From Bacteriovoracaceae bacterium (GTDB lineage: Bacteria > Bdellovibrionota > Bacteriovoracia > Bacteriovoracales > Bacteriovoracaceae), in the NCBI GenBank assembly GCA_019752535.1, contig JAIEMA010000004.1, positions 1 through 64,000 on the forward strand: DNA of 64,000 nucleotides. The letters are read 5' to 3'. Position 1 is the first letter of the stretch. Every line of letters starts with the position of its first letter. A model generated the notes under the pieces. It was given only the letters and a program-made list of their open reading frames with translations, was not told the origin of the DNA and made no database searches. A program made the position numbers and the translations under genes. Positions 52,901 through 61,382 of this stretch are shown here, in pieces.

Positions 52901-53116
52901 TTTTCAACTGTAGCCGGTGCTCTTCCTCCGGCCTTAGCGATCGGCCCTGGATCAGAAGCCTTGGGTCCAATGGCGTGGGCCATTATTGGAGGAACGCTTG
53001 TTTCAACCTTTCTCACACTCTTTGTGGTGCCGGCGTTGTACAGTGCCGTCTCTCGCGAGAGAAAAAATATTGAAATTGAAGATGAGATAGACTCAGCGTT
53101 GGCCAAAAGCCTGTGA
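49993..53116 (+). pseudogene. RND-family efflux transporter, split by a poly-T frameshift
   Basis: Two adjacent open frames (49993-51702 and 51611-53116) give one complete RND transporter of ~1040 residues if a single T is removed from the T9 run at 51602-51610. The join then reads WMVLILSTVFFVGSFFLVKF. The N-terminal half has the RND start SIRRPVFAWMLMLALIVFGILA and the proton-relay GIVVDDAIMVLENI; the second half has GILLMGIVKKNSILMVDF-type helices. RND pumps drive drug or metabolite efflux with protons. Possible causes are a sequencing error, a real mutation or transcriptional slippage. No periplasmic adaptor gene lies in this operon. Confidence 0.88.
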
Positions 53117-53878
53117 GGGCATGGCCAAGTATTTCTTCACGCCTTCTTCAGGTGGGCCATCAAAGATGACGGTTCCTTGCGAGAGGATGATGACACGATT
53201 ACAGAGTTGTAAAATTTGATCCGGCCCGTGAGAGACAAAAACAACCGCGTCTGATCTCTCAATTTTGCTCATCATTCTGGCCGCAATTTTATCTTTGAAG
53301 AACACGTCGGCCCCATCAAAGACTTCGTCCAAAATAAGAATGTTACTGGGAGTCGATGAAATTAAAGAGAGCACTAAGCGCGCTTGCATTCCTTTGCTGT
53401 AGGTTTTAAAAGCAGCATCGAGAAAAGGACCTAACTCAGAAAAGGCGAGGGCTTCTTCAACAATATCTTTTGGAACATCTCTTGTTTTAAAAAAAAGCCT
53501 AGCAAGAAGATAAGCATTTTCTCTGCCTGTCAGTTCAGGAAGTATTCCCGTTCCCACATCAAAAATGGCTTCAACCTCACCATGAGTGGTGACTGATCCA
53601 ATATTCGGTCTGATCATTCCACAAAGTATTCGACACAAGCTTGATTTACCTGCTCCATTGACCCCGATAAGACCAATGCGATCTCCTCTATGAATCTCTA
53701 AATCAACCCCTTTTAGGATCGGGAGATTTTCAGGGGAGCGCATAAAGAACTCCCATGGATGTTTTGTGGCTTCGATAAAGGCGTCTCTTAGCCCTGTATG
53801 CGCATAGAGGCGAATCGGATAGTCGAGATGAAGATTTTTTGCTTCTAATAAAATATTAGAGGGCGATGAAGAGTTCAT
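53093..53878 (-). CDS. Polysaccharide ABC exporter ATPase (KpsT/Wzt/TagH type)
   Basis: The 261-residue ATPase has Walker A GVNGAGKSS, signature TYSKGMQARL, Walker B ILILDEVFDGAD and the H-loop SHGPDQ, all intact, plus the typical N-terminal DLEIHRGDRIGLIG segment. With its permease partner it exports a lipid-linked polysaccharide or teichoic-acid-type polymer. It lacks the long C-terminal glycan-binding domain of Wzt. It overlaps the RND gene end (24 bases) on the other strand and the permease gene by 23 bases. Confidence 0.93.
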   Translation of the reverse strand: MNSSSPSNILLEAKNLHLDYPIRLYAHTGLRDAFIEATKHPWEFFMRSPENLPILKGVDLEIHRGDRIGLIGVNGAGKSSLCRILCGMIRPNIGSVTTHGEVEAIFDVGTGILPELTGRENAYLLARLFFKTRDVPKDIVEEALAFSELGPFLDAAFKTYSKGMQARLVLSLISSTPSNILILDEVFDGADVFFKDKIAARMMSKIERSDAVVFVSHGPDQILQLCNRVIILSQGTVIFDGPPEEGVKKYLAMPSQAFGQR

Positions 53879-54632
53879 TTCTCTTTTTCCTCCAATAATA
53901 AATAGTCACAGCTGACAGTCCTAGGGACCAGGCCATTCCTTTAGCAAATAAAATGGCCAAATTTCCATTCTCGGTTGGGTAAAGGCAAGCTCTAAAGGGA
54001 CTGATGAGATGGTAGAAAGGGTTAAGTTCAATCATCCAGCGATAATTCTCTGGGACATAGCTTGCTGGATAAAAAATGGGAGTGAGGAAAAACAAAATAC
54101 TAAAAGCAAAACCCAAAACAAAATTTGTATCACGATAGAAAACATTCAAGAGAGAGAAGAAGCAAGTCATCGCAAATGTTCCGATCACGAAGGGCAATAA
54201 GAAGAGGGGGGCCAGAAAGATATTTCCATTAAACCCTGATTCCGAAAATTGAATAACTGGAATGATAATGAGTGCAATCGCAAATAAAAAATTAAACAAG
54301 TTATCTAATACGGATGAGGTGACGAGAACCAAAGGATGAAGCTTAAAGGCTTTAAGCAGAGAGCTACTCGAAAGTATTGAAGGAGTTCCCATTTGAATGG
54401 TTTGAGACATGAATACCCAAGGAATCAGACCGGATACCAAAAATAAATAGTAATCCCTAATCTCAAGCTTTAAAAAAGTTCTAAACACCGTGGACTGAAC
54501 CCCAAACATGATAATGGGATTGAGTAGAACCCAAACAAAGCCGGCCAGAGTTTTGCGATAGCGGGATTTGAGTGTAGCAAAGGTGAGATCGACCGATTGA
54601 TACCAGATGAGTTGCCATTCTTTTAGCTGCAT
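53856..54632 (-). CDS. ABC-2 type permease for polysaccharide export (KpsM/Wzm/TagG type)
   Basis: The 258-residue permease has about six membrane spans. The N-terminal WYQSVDLTFATLKSRYRKTLAG-type cytoplasmic helix and the helical core with VSGLIPWVFMSQTIQMG, VLGFAFSILFFLTPIFYP and LNPFYHLISPFR are typical of ABC-2 exporters of polysaccharide. It overlaps the ATPase gene by 23 bases and together they form a minimal transporter. No glycosyltransferase is encoded nearby, so the exported polymer is unknown. Confidence 0.92.
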   Translation of the reverse strand: MQLKEWQLIWYQSVDLTFATLKSRYRKTLAGFVWVLLNPIIMFGVQSTVFRTFLKLEIRDYYLFLVSGLIPWVFMSQTIQMGTPSILSSSSLLKAFKLHPLVLVTSSVLDNLFNFLFAIALIIIPVIQFSESGFNGNIFLAPLFLLPFVIGTFAMTCFFSLLNVFYRDTNFVLGFAFSILFFLTPIFYPASYVPENYRWMIELNPFYHLISPFRACLYPTENGNLAILFAKGMAWSLGLSAVTIYYWRKKRNELFIAL

Positions 54633-54747
54633 ATATTTAGTTTAATTCTCATCACAATTTCGAGCAAGCGAGCATTGCTTGACTGAAAAACTTTAATGTC
54701 TAATTCACGTTTGTTGTCTGAATGCTGAAAACAGTCAAAGATTACTT

Positions 54748-55182
54748 ATGCTCTACCTTTTGATTCATTTTTTTGCTTCTACGGCCATGATGGGACTCAT
54801 CTGGCTAGTTCAGCTGGTGCATTATCCAGCCTTTCGTTTTGTAGACGAAAAAGACTACATCTCGTTTGCACTCTTCCACACCACTCAGATCACTTGGGTC
54901 GTTGCCCCTTTGATGATCGCTGAATTGTTCTCAGCTTTTCTGATGAGTTTTGACTCCTCTGTCACTCTATGGGTGAAGATAGTCTCCATTATTTGTCTCG
55001 TTGCAATATGGCTCTCAACTGTCTTTTTTCAAATTCCTCAACACTCCGTTTTGGCTTTGGGGAAAAACCTTGAAGCGATTGAAAATCTGGTGACTACCAA
55101 TTGGATTAGGACGATTGCCTGGACGATCAAGAGTTTCGTTTTGGGGTTTGAGCTTTTAAGACTTTTCAAACTCCCTCGATAA
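54748..55182 (+). CDS. Small inner-membrane protein with four spans
   Basis: The 144-residue protein has four predicted spans, starting MLYLLIHFFASTAMMGLIWL and ending with AWTIKSFVLGFELLRLF. Conserved-looking features are WLVQLVHYPAFRFV and FFQIPQHSVL, similar to small uncharacterised membrane families such as DUF1772. No function is assigned. It is 15 bases upstream of the DUF167 gene and may be co-transcribed. Confidence 0.75.
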   Translation: MLYLLIHFFASTAMMGLIWLVQLVHYPAFRFVDEKDYISFALFHTTQITWVVAPLMIAELFSAFLMSFDSSVTLWVKIVSIICLVAIWLSTVFFQIPQHSVLALGKNLEAIENLVTTNWIRTIAWTIKSFVLGFELLRLFKLPR

Positions 55183-55197
55183 ATTCAAAAATCGTGT

Positions 55198-55503
55198 ATG
55201 ACCTATAAGATTCTACCAAATGGGCTTCTGCTATTTCTTTATATTCAACCGGGCGCCAGTGTCACGGGCCTTGCGGGCTTGTTCGGTGATCCTGCGAGGA
55301 TTAAATTGAAAGTGCATGCCCCTCCACGAGATGGAGAAGCTAATGCGGAAGTTATAAGTTTCATGGCCAAGAAATTTGGAATAAAAAAAACTAGCCTTGA
55401 AATCATTCGGGGCGAGAAGGGAAGACAAAAAGATTTGCAGCTTTCTGTCTCCAAGGAAGAGAGTCTAAGAATTATTGAAATTATTGAGCAAGAGCTTTCT
55501 TAA
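55198..55503 (+). CDS. YggU/DUF167 family protein
   Basis: The 101-residue protein matches the DUF167/UPF0235 family: LYIQPGASVTGLAGLFGDPARIKLKVHAPPRDGEANAEVISF (quoted as the conserved block; key motifs QPGAS and HAPPRDGEAN). The family is small and widespread, with a known fold but no clear function. It overlaps the trypsin-like protease gene by 23 bases on the other strand. Confidence 0.93.
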   Translation: MTYKILPNGLLLFLYIQPGASVTGLAGLFGDPARIKLKVHAPPRDGEANAEVISFMAKKFGIKKTSLEIIRGEKGRQKDLQLSVSKEESLRIIEIIEQELS

Positions 55504-56419
55504 TGTACGGAAGTACCGGCTCAAGTCTCATCACAACCTCACCCTTAGGTGCATTTGGCGAATAAGTAGGCACATCGCAGTTTTTGCCAGACATGTCGCA
55601 GTGATTAACCACTTGGCATGAAGAGCGATCTGTCGTTGAAGCACGATAATCAGTTTGACCTTGAATCAGGATTCCTTCCAGAAGACCAGATTTTGAATCA
55701 AAAACGGCCGACCCCGAATTTCCGTGGAAAGTATCAAGGTTTGTCACGAAAGTGTTGTAGTCATTGTTGCTAATCACTTGAGCACCATCGGCCACTTTGC
55801 TTGGAAGACCTGAAGGGTGACCAATCACGACAAGTGGAGCTCCTTGAGCGATTTTACCGCTTTCGCGAAATTTCAAAGGAGAGCGGCCAGAAACTTTGCG
55901 ATCAAGCTTGATTACAGTGAAGTCTTGAGTACGTGACAAAGTAGAGAAGACCACTTCTTTACAACCGTAAACGTCGTTGCTGCTACCTTGAAGAGGATTT
56001 CTTCCTGAGTGATCAATGGCGTAATTAAAGACCCAAGAAAATCCACGGCAAACATCTTCTGGAGTCGCATAGCCCATGCCACCTAACATTTTAAAGCAAT
56101 GTCCGGCCGTGACCAAAGTGTCTTCTCCAACCAGAAAGCCAGAGCACATGGCACCGACAGGTTGGTTAGAGAAAAGTTCTCCACGACAAATGTTCTCAGA
56201 ACTCTCTAATGTGTCAGAAAATTCAAGTTCACAGAGAGAAGATTTTTTCACCATCTGCTTGTTTTCAACCATCGCAGCCGTTGCTTCCGCTAAACGGAGA
56301 TACATTGAGTTCGAAACTTCAAAAATGTCCTTACGGTCATCGTCACCGTAGACAACTTTGTTGCTTGCAGAAGCCGCAAAAGAGGTAAGCGCTACTGTAA
56401 GAAGAATAAGTTTAAACAT
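55481..56419 (-). CDS. Exported trypsin-like serine protease
   Basis: The 312-residue protein has a signal peptide (MFKLILLTVALTSFAASA) and an S1-type domain. The catalytic triad is visible: His in TLVTAGHCF, Asp in QDFTVIKLD and Ser in FHGNSGSAVF. Several cysteine pairs are present (CELEF, SENICRGEL, GAMCSGFL, CQVVNHCD). The group resembles V8-like/S1B secreted proteases. In a predator it could attack prey proteins. An inverted repeat CTGACA/TGTCAG sits about 62 bases upstream of the start. Confidence 0.92.
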   Translation of the reverse strand: MFKLILLTVALTSFAASASNKVVYGDDDRKDIFEVSNSMYLRLAEATAAMVENKQMVKKSSLCELEFSDTLESSENICRGELFSNQPVGAMCSGFLVGEDTLVTAGHCFKMLGGMGYATPEDVCRGFSWVFNYAIDHSGRNPLQGSSNDVYGCKEVVFSTLSRTQDFTVIKLDRKVSGRSPLKFRESGKIAQGAPLVVIGHPSGLPSKVADGAQVISNNDYNTFVTNLDTFHGNSGSAVFDSKSGLLEGILIQGQTDYRASTTDRSSCQVVNHCDMSGKNCDVPTYSPNAPKGEVVMRLEPVLPYIKKALAQ

Positions 56420-56499
56420 GCAAAGCTCCTTCGTTGGGCCAATGGAGTTTGTTTATAGGGATAAGAGGGAGGAAAAGGTACTGACAAAAACTGTCAGTT

Positions 56500-56530
56500 A
56501 AATAAAAAACCCCCGCTAAAGCGAGGGTTT
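56500..56530 (-). terminator. Intrinsic terminator after the HiPIP gene
   Basis: The stem AAACCCCCGC/GCGAGGGTTT (one C-A mismatch, TAAA loop) is followed on the minus strand by TTTTTTATTT. It lies 25 bases after the HiPIP stop. Confidence 0.88.
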
Positions 56531-56554
56531 AGAGATGACTTTGTGCGAAAAGAA

Positions 56555-56857
56555 CTAAGCTTTCTTAAGCCACATGTTACAGTAGCCGTTTTCTTTAACG
56601 TATCCACCTTTCATCGCAGGAAGTGCACACATTCCAGCGCCAGCTCCGCCTTTAGTGTCAGCTTTGTAGTGCTTACAAGTCTTACACTGTTTTCCCGCTT
56701 TCACTTGGGCTTCTGGAGCGGCTTCTTTGTAGCCAAGCTTTCCAGCAGCAACCCAAACGACGTTTGCAAGAGCTTCGTTCATGACTCCTGTTGCCTTAGC
56801 AAAAATTGAAACTGCACCAGCAATCAAAGTTGTTTTTAAAAAATTACGACGATTCAT
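56555..56857 (-). CDS. High-potential iron-sulfur protein (Tat-exported)
   Basis: The start is ATG 56857, with AGGGGG upstream. The 100-residue product has a twin-arginine signal (MNRRNFLKTTLIAGAV) and a mature domain with four cluster cysteines (CKTCKHY, GMCALPAM, GYCNMW), the HiPIP pattern. It would carry electrons in the periplasm via a [4Fe-4S] cluster. It has its own terminator. The cytochrome and dehydrogenase genes are far away. Confidence 0.94.
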   Translation of the reverse strand: MNRRNFLKTTLIAGAVSIFAKATGVMNEALANVVWVAAGKLGYKEAAPEAQVKAGKQCKTCKHYKADTKGGAGAGMCALPAMKGGYVKENGYCNMWLKKA

Positions 56858-57029
56858 TTTGGCCCCCTTGGGTAAATAGACTAAATATAAAAAGTGAAGC
56901 AATTATAGCACCCACAAAAATGTCCGTCTCAAATGTTCGATAAGCCAAACGAAAGTCTTTAAAGTAGACATCGCTAGAGGGGAAAACTAGACTAATCTAA
57001 GTAGGCATTTTGCCATGGAGAAATGAGAG

Positions 57030-58160
57030 ATGAAGAGAGCTTCAGGGATGACGTTTATTGATCTGTTTTGTGGCTGTGGAGGCCTCTCTTACGGTCTCGA
57101 AATGGCCGGACACGAGTGTTTACTTGGTGTTGATATGGAGCCCGCCGCGATCAAGTCTTTCCAACGCAATCATCCCAAAGCCGAAGCTTGGTGCGGAGAT
57201 ATAAAAAAGTTAGACGGCCGCACATTAAAAAAATTAATCGGTGTAAATAAAGTGGATATGGTTGTCGGGGGCCCACCTTGCCAAGGTTTTTCAACCGTGG
57301 GGAAAGGTGAAGTGGAAGATGATCGCAATCAATTGTTCAGAGAATTTGTCCGTGTCGTTAAGGTCACAAAGCCAAAAATTGTGCTTTTTGAAAATGTCAC
57401 TGGAATGGTGGCCAAGAAAAATGCGGCGATTTTAGCCAAAGTTTTCCATCTTTTTGAAAAACTCGGCTACACCATGGAAGCGCGAGTTCTTTCTGCAGAA
57501 GAGTTCGGTGTTCCTGAAGTGCGAAGAAGAACAATTATCATGGGAGTTTTAGGAGGCGAGTGTCGCTTCCCTAAGCCGACTCATGGAGTTCGTGGCACTA
57601 AGAAAGTTTTGACGGTCTCTCAGGCTTTAAAAAATCTCAAAGCTCTTGATGGAAAAATTTATAATCATGAGCCGAAGCTTGCTCAAATCAAAAATCCCGA
57701 AGACCGTGAGCGCTTGAAATTTATTCCCGCCGGTCGAGGTATTCGCTATCAAGCAGATGAAAAGCAGTATCTACCTAAAAAATTATGGTTTGATGTGAAC
57801 TGGGATGAGTTGCGCGAAGGTCGATTTAGACAGACCCGTCTTCAACGATTGCCACTCGATAAGCCCTCACCAACGATTTTAACGGCGAGAACAAGTTATT
57901 ACCATCCGACCGAGCCGCGCTTTCTCACTCCACGTGAGGCCGCGAGCTGCCAGAGTTTCCCTAATGATTTTATTTTTGAGGGATCTCAAACCGCGCAGTT
58001 TAGACAAATCGGAAATGCAGTTCCACCGATGCTTGGAAAAATTTTGGGTGAAGAAATTAAAAAGATCACTTTTTCTCGTGCGACAAAAAAGAAAATTCAA
58101 AATAGATCAAAGGTTGTTGTGAATAACGTCTTTGATTACGCTCTTCCCACCCACATGTAG
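57030..58160 (+). CDS. C5-cytosine DNA methyltransferase
   Basis: The 376-residue methyltransferase has the AdoMet motif FIDLFCGCGGLSYGLEMAG, the catalytic motif GGPPCQGFS, ENVTGM, the EVRRRTIIMG (QxRxR-type) motif and the C-terminal RQIGNAVPP. All family motifs are intact. No restriction nuclease, Vsr or specificity gene is adjacent, so it appears to be an orphan in this locus. The target sequence cannot be deduced. It lies 6 bases upstream of ampG. Confidence 0.95.
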   Translation: MKRASGMTFIDLFCGCGGLSYGLEMAGHECLLGVDMEPAAIKSFQRNHPKAEAWCGDIKKLDGRTLKKLIGVNKVDMVVGGPPCQGFSTVGKGEVEDDRNQLFREFVRVVKVTKPKIVLFENVTGMVAKKNAAILAKVFHLFEKLGYTMEARVLSAEEFGVPEVRRRTIIMGVLGGECRFPKPTHGVRGTKKVLTVSQALKNLKALDGKIYNHEPKLAQIKNPEDRERLKFIPAGRGIRYQADEKQYLPKKLWFDVNWDELREGRFRQTRLQRLPLDKPSPTILTARTSYYHPTEPRFLTPREAASCQSFPNDFIFEGSQTAQFRQIGNAVPPMLGKILGEEIKKITFSRATKKKIQNRSKVVVNNVFDYALPTHM

Positions 58161-58166
58161 GACTCT

Positions 58167-59399
58167 ATGCTTAAGCAAATTTTTAGTTACCGCATGCTGA
58201 TTGTACTTTTGATGGGCTATGCAGGCGGGCTTCCGCTTTTGCTAGTGGGCTCAACTCTTCAGGCGTGGATGACTGAATCAGGAGTGGACCTTTCAACGAT
58301 CGGCTGGTTTGCTTCTCTCTCATTGGCCTATACTTTAAAATTTTTGTGGGCCCCTTTAATGGATCGATTCCCCCTATGGCCTAGTCGCCGTCGTGGATGG
58401 ATGGCCCTCACGCAATTATTTCTAGTGATCTCTATTTGGTTTCTCTCCACACTCGATCCCGCTGCAAATTTAACATTAGTGGCCATCACTGCTGCTATCA
58501 TTGCTTTTTTCTCTGCCTCGCAAGACATCACGATTGATGCTTACAGAAGAGAGATCCTCTCTGACGAGGAGCTGGGTCTTGGTTCATCTCTCTATGTGAT
58601 TGGTTATCGTCTGGCCCTTCTCGTGGCCGGAGCTCTGGCCCTGTGGCTTGCCGACGGGAGAGTGAGCTGGCCTGTAGTGTACAAGATCATGGCCAGTTGT
58701 ATGGGAGTCGGCTTAATCATCACTCTCATCGCACCAAAAGAAGATGATAAAATTTCTGCTCCCAAGTCGATTCAAGAGGCAGTCATTGGCCCCTTTATGG
58801 AATTCATTCAACGCGATGGTGCTTGGGTGATTTTAGCTTTCATTCTTCTCTATAAGGCCGGCGACACCATGGCCGCTAATATGACGACGCCTTTCATGCT
58901 TTTAAAAGGCTATACAAAGACTGATATCGCCACGGTCGTCAAAGGCTTTGGTCTTGCCTCTATGATCGCTGGAGGTCTATTAGGGGGCCTCTTTACGATG
59001 CGCTTAGGGACTCTGAAAGCGTTATGGATTTTTGGATTTCTGCAATCCATCTCGACTGCAGGATTCTGCTGGCTTTCGGTGGCCGATGTCTCACTTACAA
59101 ATCTCTCAATTGTGATTGCATTTGAAAACTTATCAGCGGGACTGGGAACCAGTGCCTACAGTGCATTTATGGCGAGTATGACGAATAAGAAATTTACGGC
59201 CACTCAATACGCTCTGCTCACTGCACTTATGGCCGTGCCTCGCGTGTTACTTGCCGGGCCTACTGGCTGGATGGCAGAAGTGATGGGGTGGAATGGATTT
59301 TTTCTTCTCTGTACTTTTATAGCGATTCCGGGAATGGCAATGATACCCATTCTTACCAAAAAATCAGCCAACGCAGACCACAACCCAAGTGCTGCTTAA
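58167..59399 (+). CDS. ampG: AmpG-type muropeptide MFS transporter
   Basis: The 410-residue MFS protein of the peptide-acetyl-CoA transporter family strongly resembles AmpG: MGYAGGLPLLLVGSTLQAWM, FLWAPLMDRF, RRRGWMALTQ, FFSASQDITIDAYRREIL and GYRLALLVAGALALWLADG. AmpG imports anhydro-muropeptides released from the cell wall, for recycling. In a predator it could also take up prey-wall fragments, which is an inference. Its 3' end overlaps the ankyrin gene by 47 bases. Confidence 0.9.
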   Translation: MLKQIFSYRMLIVLLMGYAGGLPLLLVGSTLQAWMTESGVDLSTIGWFASLSLAYTLKFLWAPLMDRFPLWPSRRRGWMALTQLFLVISIWFLSTLDPAANLTLVAITAAIIAFFSASQDITIDAYRREILSDEELGLGSSLYVIGYRLALLVAGALALWLADGRVSWPVVYKIMASCMGVGLIITLIAPKEDDKISAPKSIQEAVIGPFMEFIQRDGAWVILAFILLYKAGDTMAANMTTPFMLLKGYTKTDIATVVKGFGLASMIAGGLLGGLFTMRLGTLKALWIFGFLQSISTAGFCWLSVADVSLTNLSIVIAFENLSAGLGTSAYSAFMASMTNKKFTATQYALLTALMAVPRVLLAGPTGWMAEVMGWNGFFLLCTFIAIPGMAMIPILTKKSANADHNPSAA

Positions 59400-60498
59400 T
59401 TTTTTCAGCGAGCTCTTTTTGAATTGTATTTTTCGCGCTCTTTTGTGCTTGGGTGGCAAAAGAGCAGGCCTCAATTTTAAGAGTCCCTGTTTCAGATTTT
59501 AACTCGTAGTTTTTCGTCACTTTCTTTGAGACCAAGTATTCCACCGTCTGTGCTTCATAGTGAAGAACTGCATGAATGAGTGGTGTCTTTCCACTTTTAT
59601 CAAGCTTATTTAAATCGGCCAATCCATTCTCTAGGGCCTTAATAATTTTGAGTCTTCCAAGATCTGCCGCTAGCGAGATAGGCGGAACAAGTTCATCAAT
59701 TTCTCCATCCGGAGAGACTTGATAGTTGAGTAGGAGTTCAACTGCTTCAAGGGCTTTGGCCTCATCACTCATTTGAGTTGCAAGGCTTAAAGCACTTGGT
59801 GTTTGAAGCTCTTGAATTACGTCAGGATGTTTGCTTAAGAGTTCCCTCATTCCTCTCACGTCACCAAGGTTAAGCATTTTTAAAAGAAGAGAGCTATCTG
59901 TTAAGCCACTATTAAGCTCCATTCTAATATTAATTTTAGTCGCTAAATCTTGAAGTCCATATTGTTTGGCATAATCAAATGCATTGCGATTGAGTTTGTC
60001 TTTTGCATCGATATCGATTTTTTGATCAAGCAGCCATTCTGCAAGTTCTGAATCTCGAAAGGAGATGGCCATCATTAAAGCATTTCTGCCACTTCGATCT
60101 TTTTCATTCTTTTCACAGCCATGAACTATTAACAATCTAACGAGAATAGAATTCCTATTGGCCAGAGCGATAAAAAGAGGTGTGTCGCCATTCTCATTTT
60201 CGAGATTTGTTTTGGCGCCATTTAAGAGAAGAAGTTCAACCAGAGAGGCGTAATTATTTTGGATGCTAAAAGTAAGAAGTGTCTCTCCATTACTCATTTT
60301 CTGATCGGGATTGGCACCATGTTTTAGAAGCTGTTCTGTGCTTCTTGGATCGTTATCTTGAATAGAACTAATGAGAAGATCGCTATTGCTGGCCGAAGGC
60401 CCTAATGTCTGTGTGCTTGATTCTGAAGAGCGAGAATTGACCTCAGCTTTTTTGCCACAAGAGATGAGCGCTAAGAGGAGTAAGACAGAGAGTTTCAT
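59353..60498 (-). CDS. Ankyrin-repeat lipoprotein
   Basis: The start used is ATG 60498, giving the lipoprotein signal MKLSVLLLLALISCGKK (acylated Cys in ALISC); ATG 60519 is an alternative. The mature 367 residues begin with a Ser-rich linker, then ankyrin repeats (~50-200: LLKHGANPDQKMSNGETLL, NGAKTNLENENGDTPLFIAL, DRSGRNALMMAISFRDSELA) and a second set around 270-340. It should be a protein-binding scaffold on the periplasmic face of a membrane. Convergent with ampG. Confidence 0.88.
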   Translation of the reverse strand: MKLSVLLLLALISCGKKAEVNSRSSESSTQTLGPSASNSDLLISSIQDNDPRSTEQLLKHGANPDQKMSNGETLLTFSIQNNYASLVELLLLNGAKTNLENENGDTPLFIALANRNSILVRLLIVHGCEKNEKDRSGRNALMMAISFRDSELAEWLLDQKIDIDAKDKLNRNAFDYAKQYGLQDLATKINIRMELNSGLTDSSLLLKMLNLGDVRGMRELLSKHPDVIQELQTPSALSLATQMSDEAKALEAVELLLNYQVSPDGEIDELVPPISLAADLGRLKIIKALENGLADLNKLDKSGKTPLIHAVLHYEAQTVEYLVSKKVTKNYELKSETGTLKIEACSFATQAQKSAKNTIQKELAEKIKQHLGCGLRWLIFW

Positions 60499-60541
60499 CC
60501 TTAGATGATAAGGGGTCATGAGTCTGGGGATGATGAACTGT

Positions 60542-60573
60542 GAAAAAAAGAAAGGGGACCCATGGGTCCCCTT
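60542..60573 (-). terminator. Intrinsic terminator after the 60594 lipoprotein gene
   Basis: A palindromic stem AAGGGGACCC/GGGTCCCCTT is followed on the minus strand by TTTCTTTTTTT. It lies 20 bases after the stop of the lipoprotein gene. Confidence 0.9.
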
Positions 60574-60593
60574 AATGGCTTAAGTAGCTATAA

Positions 60594-61253
60594 TTAGAAC
60601 AGCTTGCCTTTATTTTGCGATTTCTTAGAGAAGTCGATCAACTTTTGAAGGCGTGCTTTACCTGATTTGTTGAGATTCATCAAAAGAAGCAATCCACCGT
60701 TTTGAGCGTTCTGATCGTTGCCCACAAGAGAGATGTTTCCAATGTAAGTGCCATCTTGCATGTAGAGACGGAATGTTACGATTGCGCCTTGAGTATCAAC
60801 TTTGAATGGAACAAAGAATCCGAAGATTTGCTTTGAAACGTAGAAAGTTGTGTTGTTAAGTTTTGGAACTTGTACAGCAAGAGCTGGAAGTTGACCGCCA
60901 ACGACTCCTGGAAGGGGGCGACCACCTGGAAGAGCGTGTGGATCAACAAGTGACCAATCAGTGTTGTCTACATCAGCAATATCAAGAGCGACTTGGAAGA
61001 ACGTTCCACCAGTTTGTGCTGGAGAAAGTTCGACATAAGAGTTTTGCATTTTTGGAAGTGGAATGCGTGCTCCACCATCAATAAGCAATTGCTCGAATGT
61101 CATTGAGATCAGAACTTTACCATCGAGAACGTTGAAAAACGGGCCCTTGAGTCCAGCGATCTCTGGAACCTGAGGTTGACCGCCGCAACTGACGGCCAGG
61201 GTTGTCATGAGCGCGAGCGCTGCATAACGCAGTAAATGAGAAATCCTCTTCAT
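60594..61253 (-). CDS. Lipoprotein of unknown function (219 aa)
   Basis: The start is ATG 61253 (AAGGA upstream); the longer open frame has no signal and overlaps the divergent gene. The product has a lipoprotein signal ending LAVSCGG. The mature ~195 residues are beta-rich (VLISMTFEQLLIDGGARIPL, FYVSKQIFGFFVPFKVD, TFRLYMQDGTYIGN) and end in a basic helix. No family is recognised. It has its own terminator. Divergent from the DUF2797 gene. Confidence 0.78.
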   Translation of the reverse strand: MKRISHLLRYAALALMTTLAVSCGGQPQVPEIAGLKGPFFNVLDGKVLISMTFEQLLIDGGARIPLPKMQNSYVELSPAQTGGTFFQVALDIADVDNTDWSLVDPHALPGGRPLPGVVGGQLPALAVQVPKLNNTTFYVSKQIFGFFVPFKVDTQGAIVTFRLYMQDGTYIGNISLVGNDQNAQNGGLLLLMNLNKSGKARLQKLIDFSKKSQNKGKLF

Positions 61254-61382
61254 GTGTACATCCTTGTGAAGGTTTAATTGAACTGGTGCTTTAGTTTCGG
61301 TGAAGGTTCGATTAGAGTTGAGGAATAAAAAAACAAAGGCCGTTTTTTTCCCATATCTGAATTTATAGCTCGGAGACTTCTG

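Noticed and set aside
57030..58160. Complete restriction-modification system with the neighbouring genes
   Set aside because: The flanking genes are a HiPIP and AmpG; no nuclease is adjacent.
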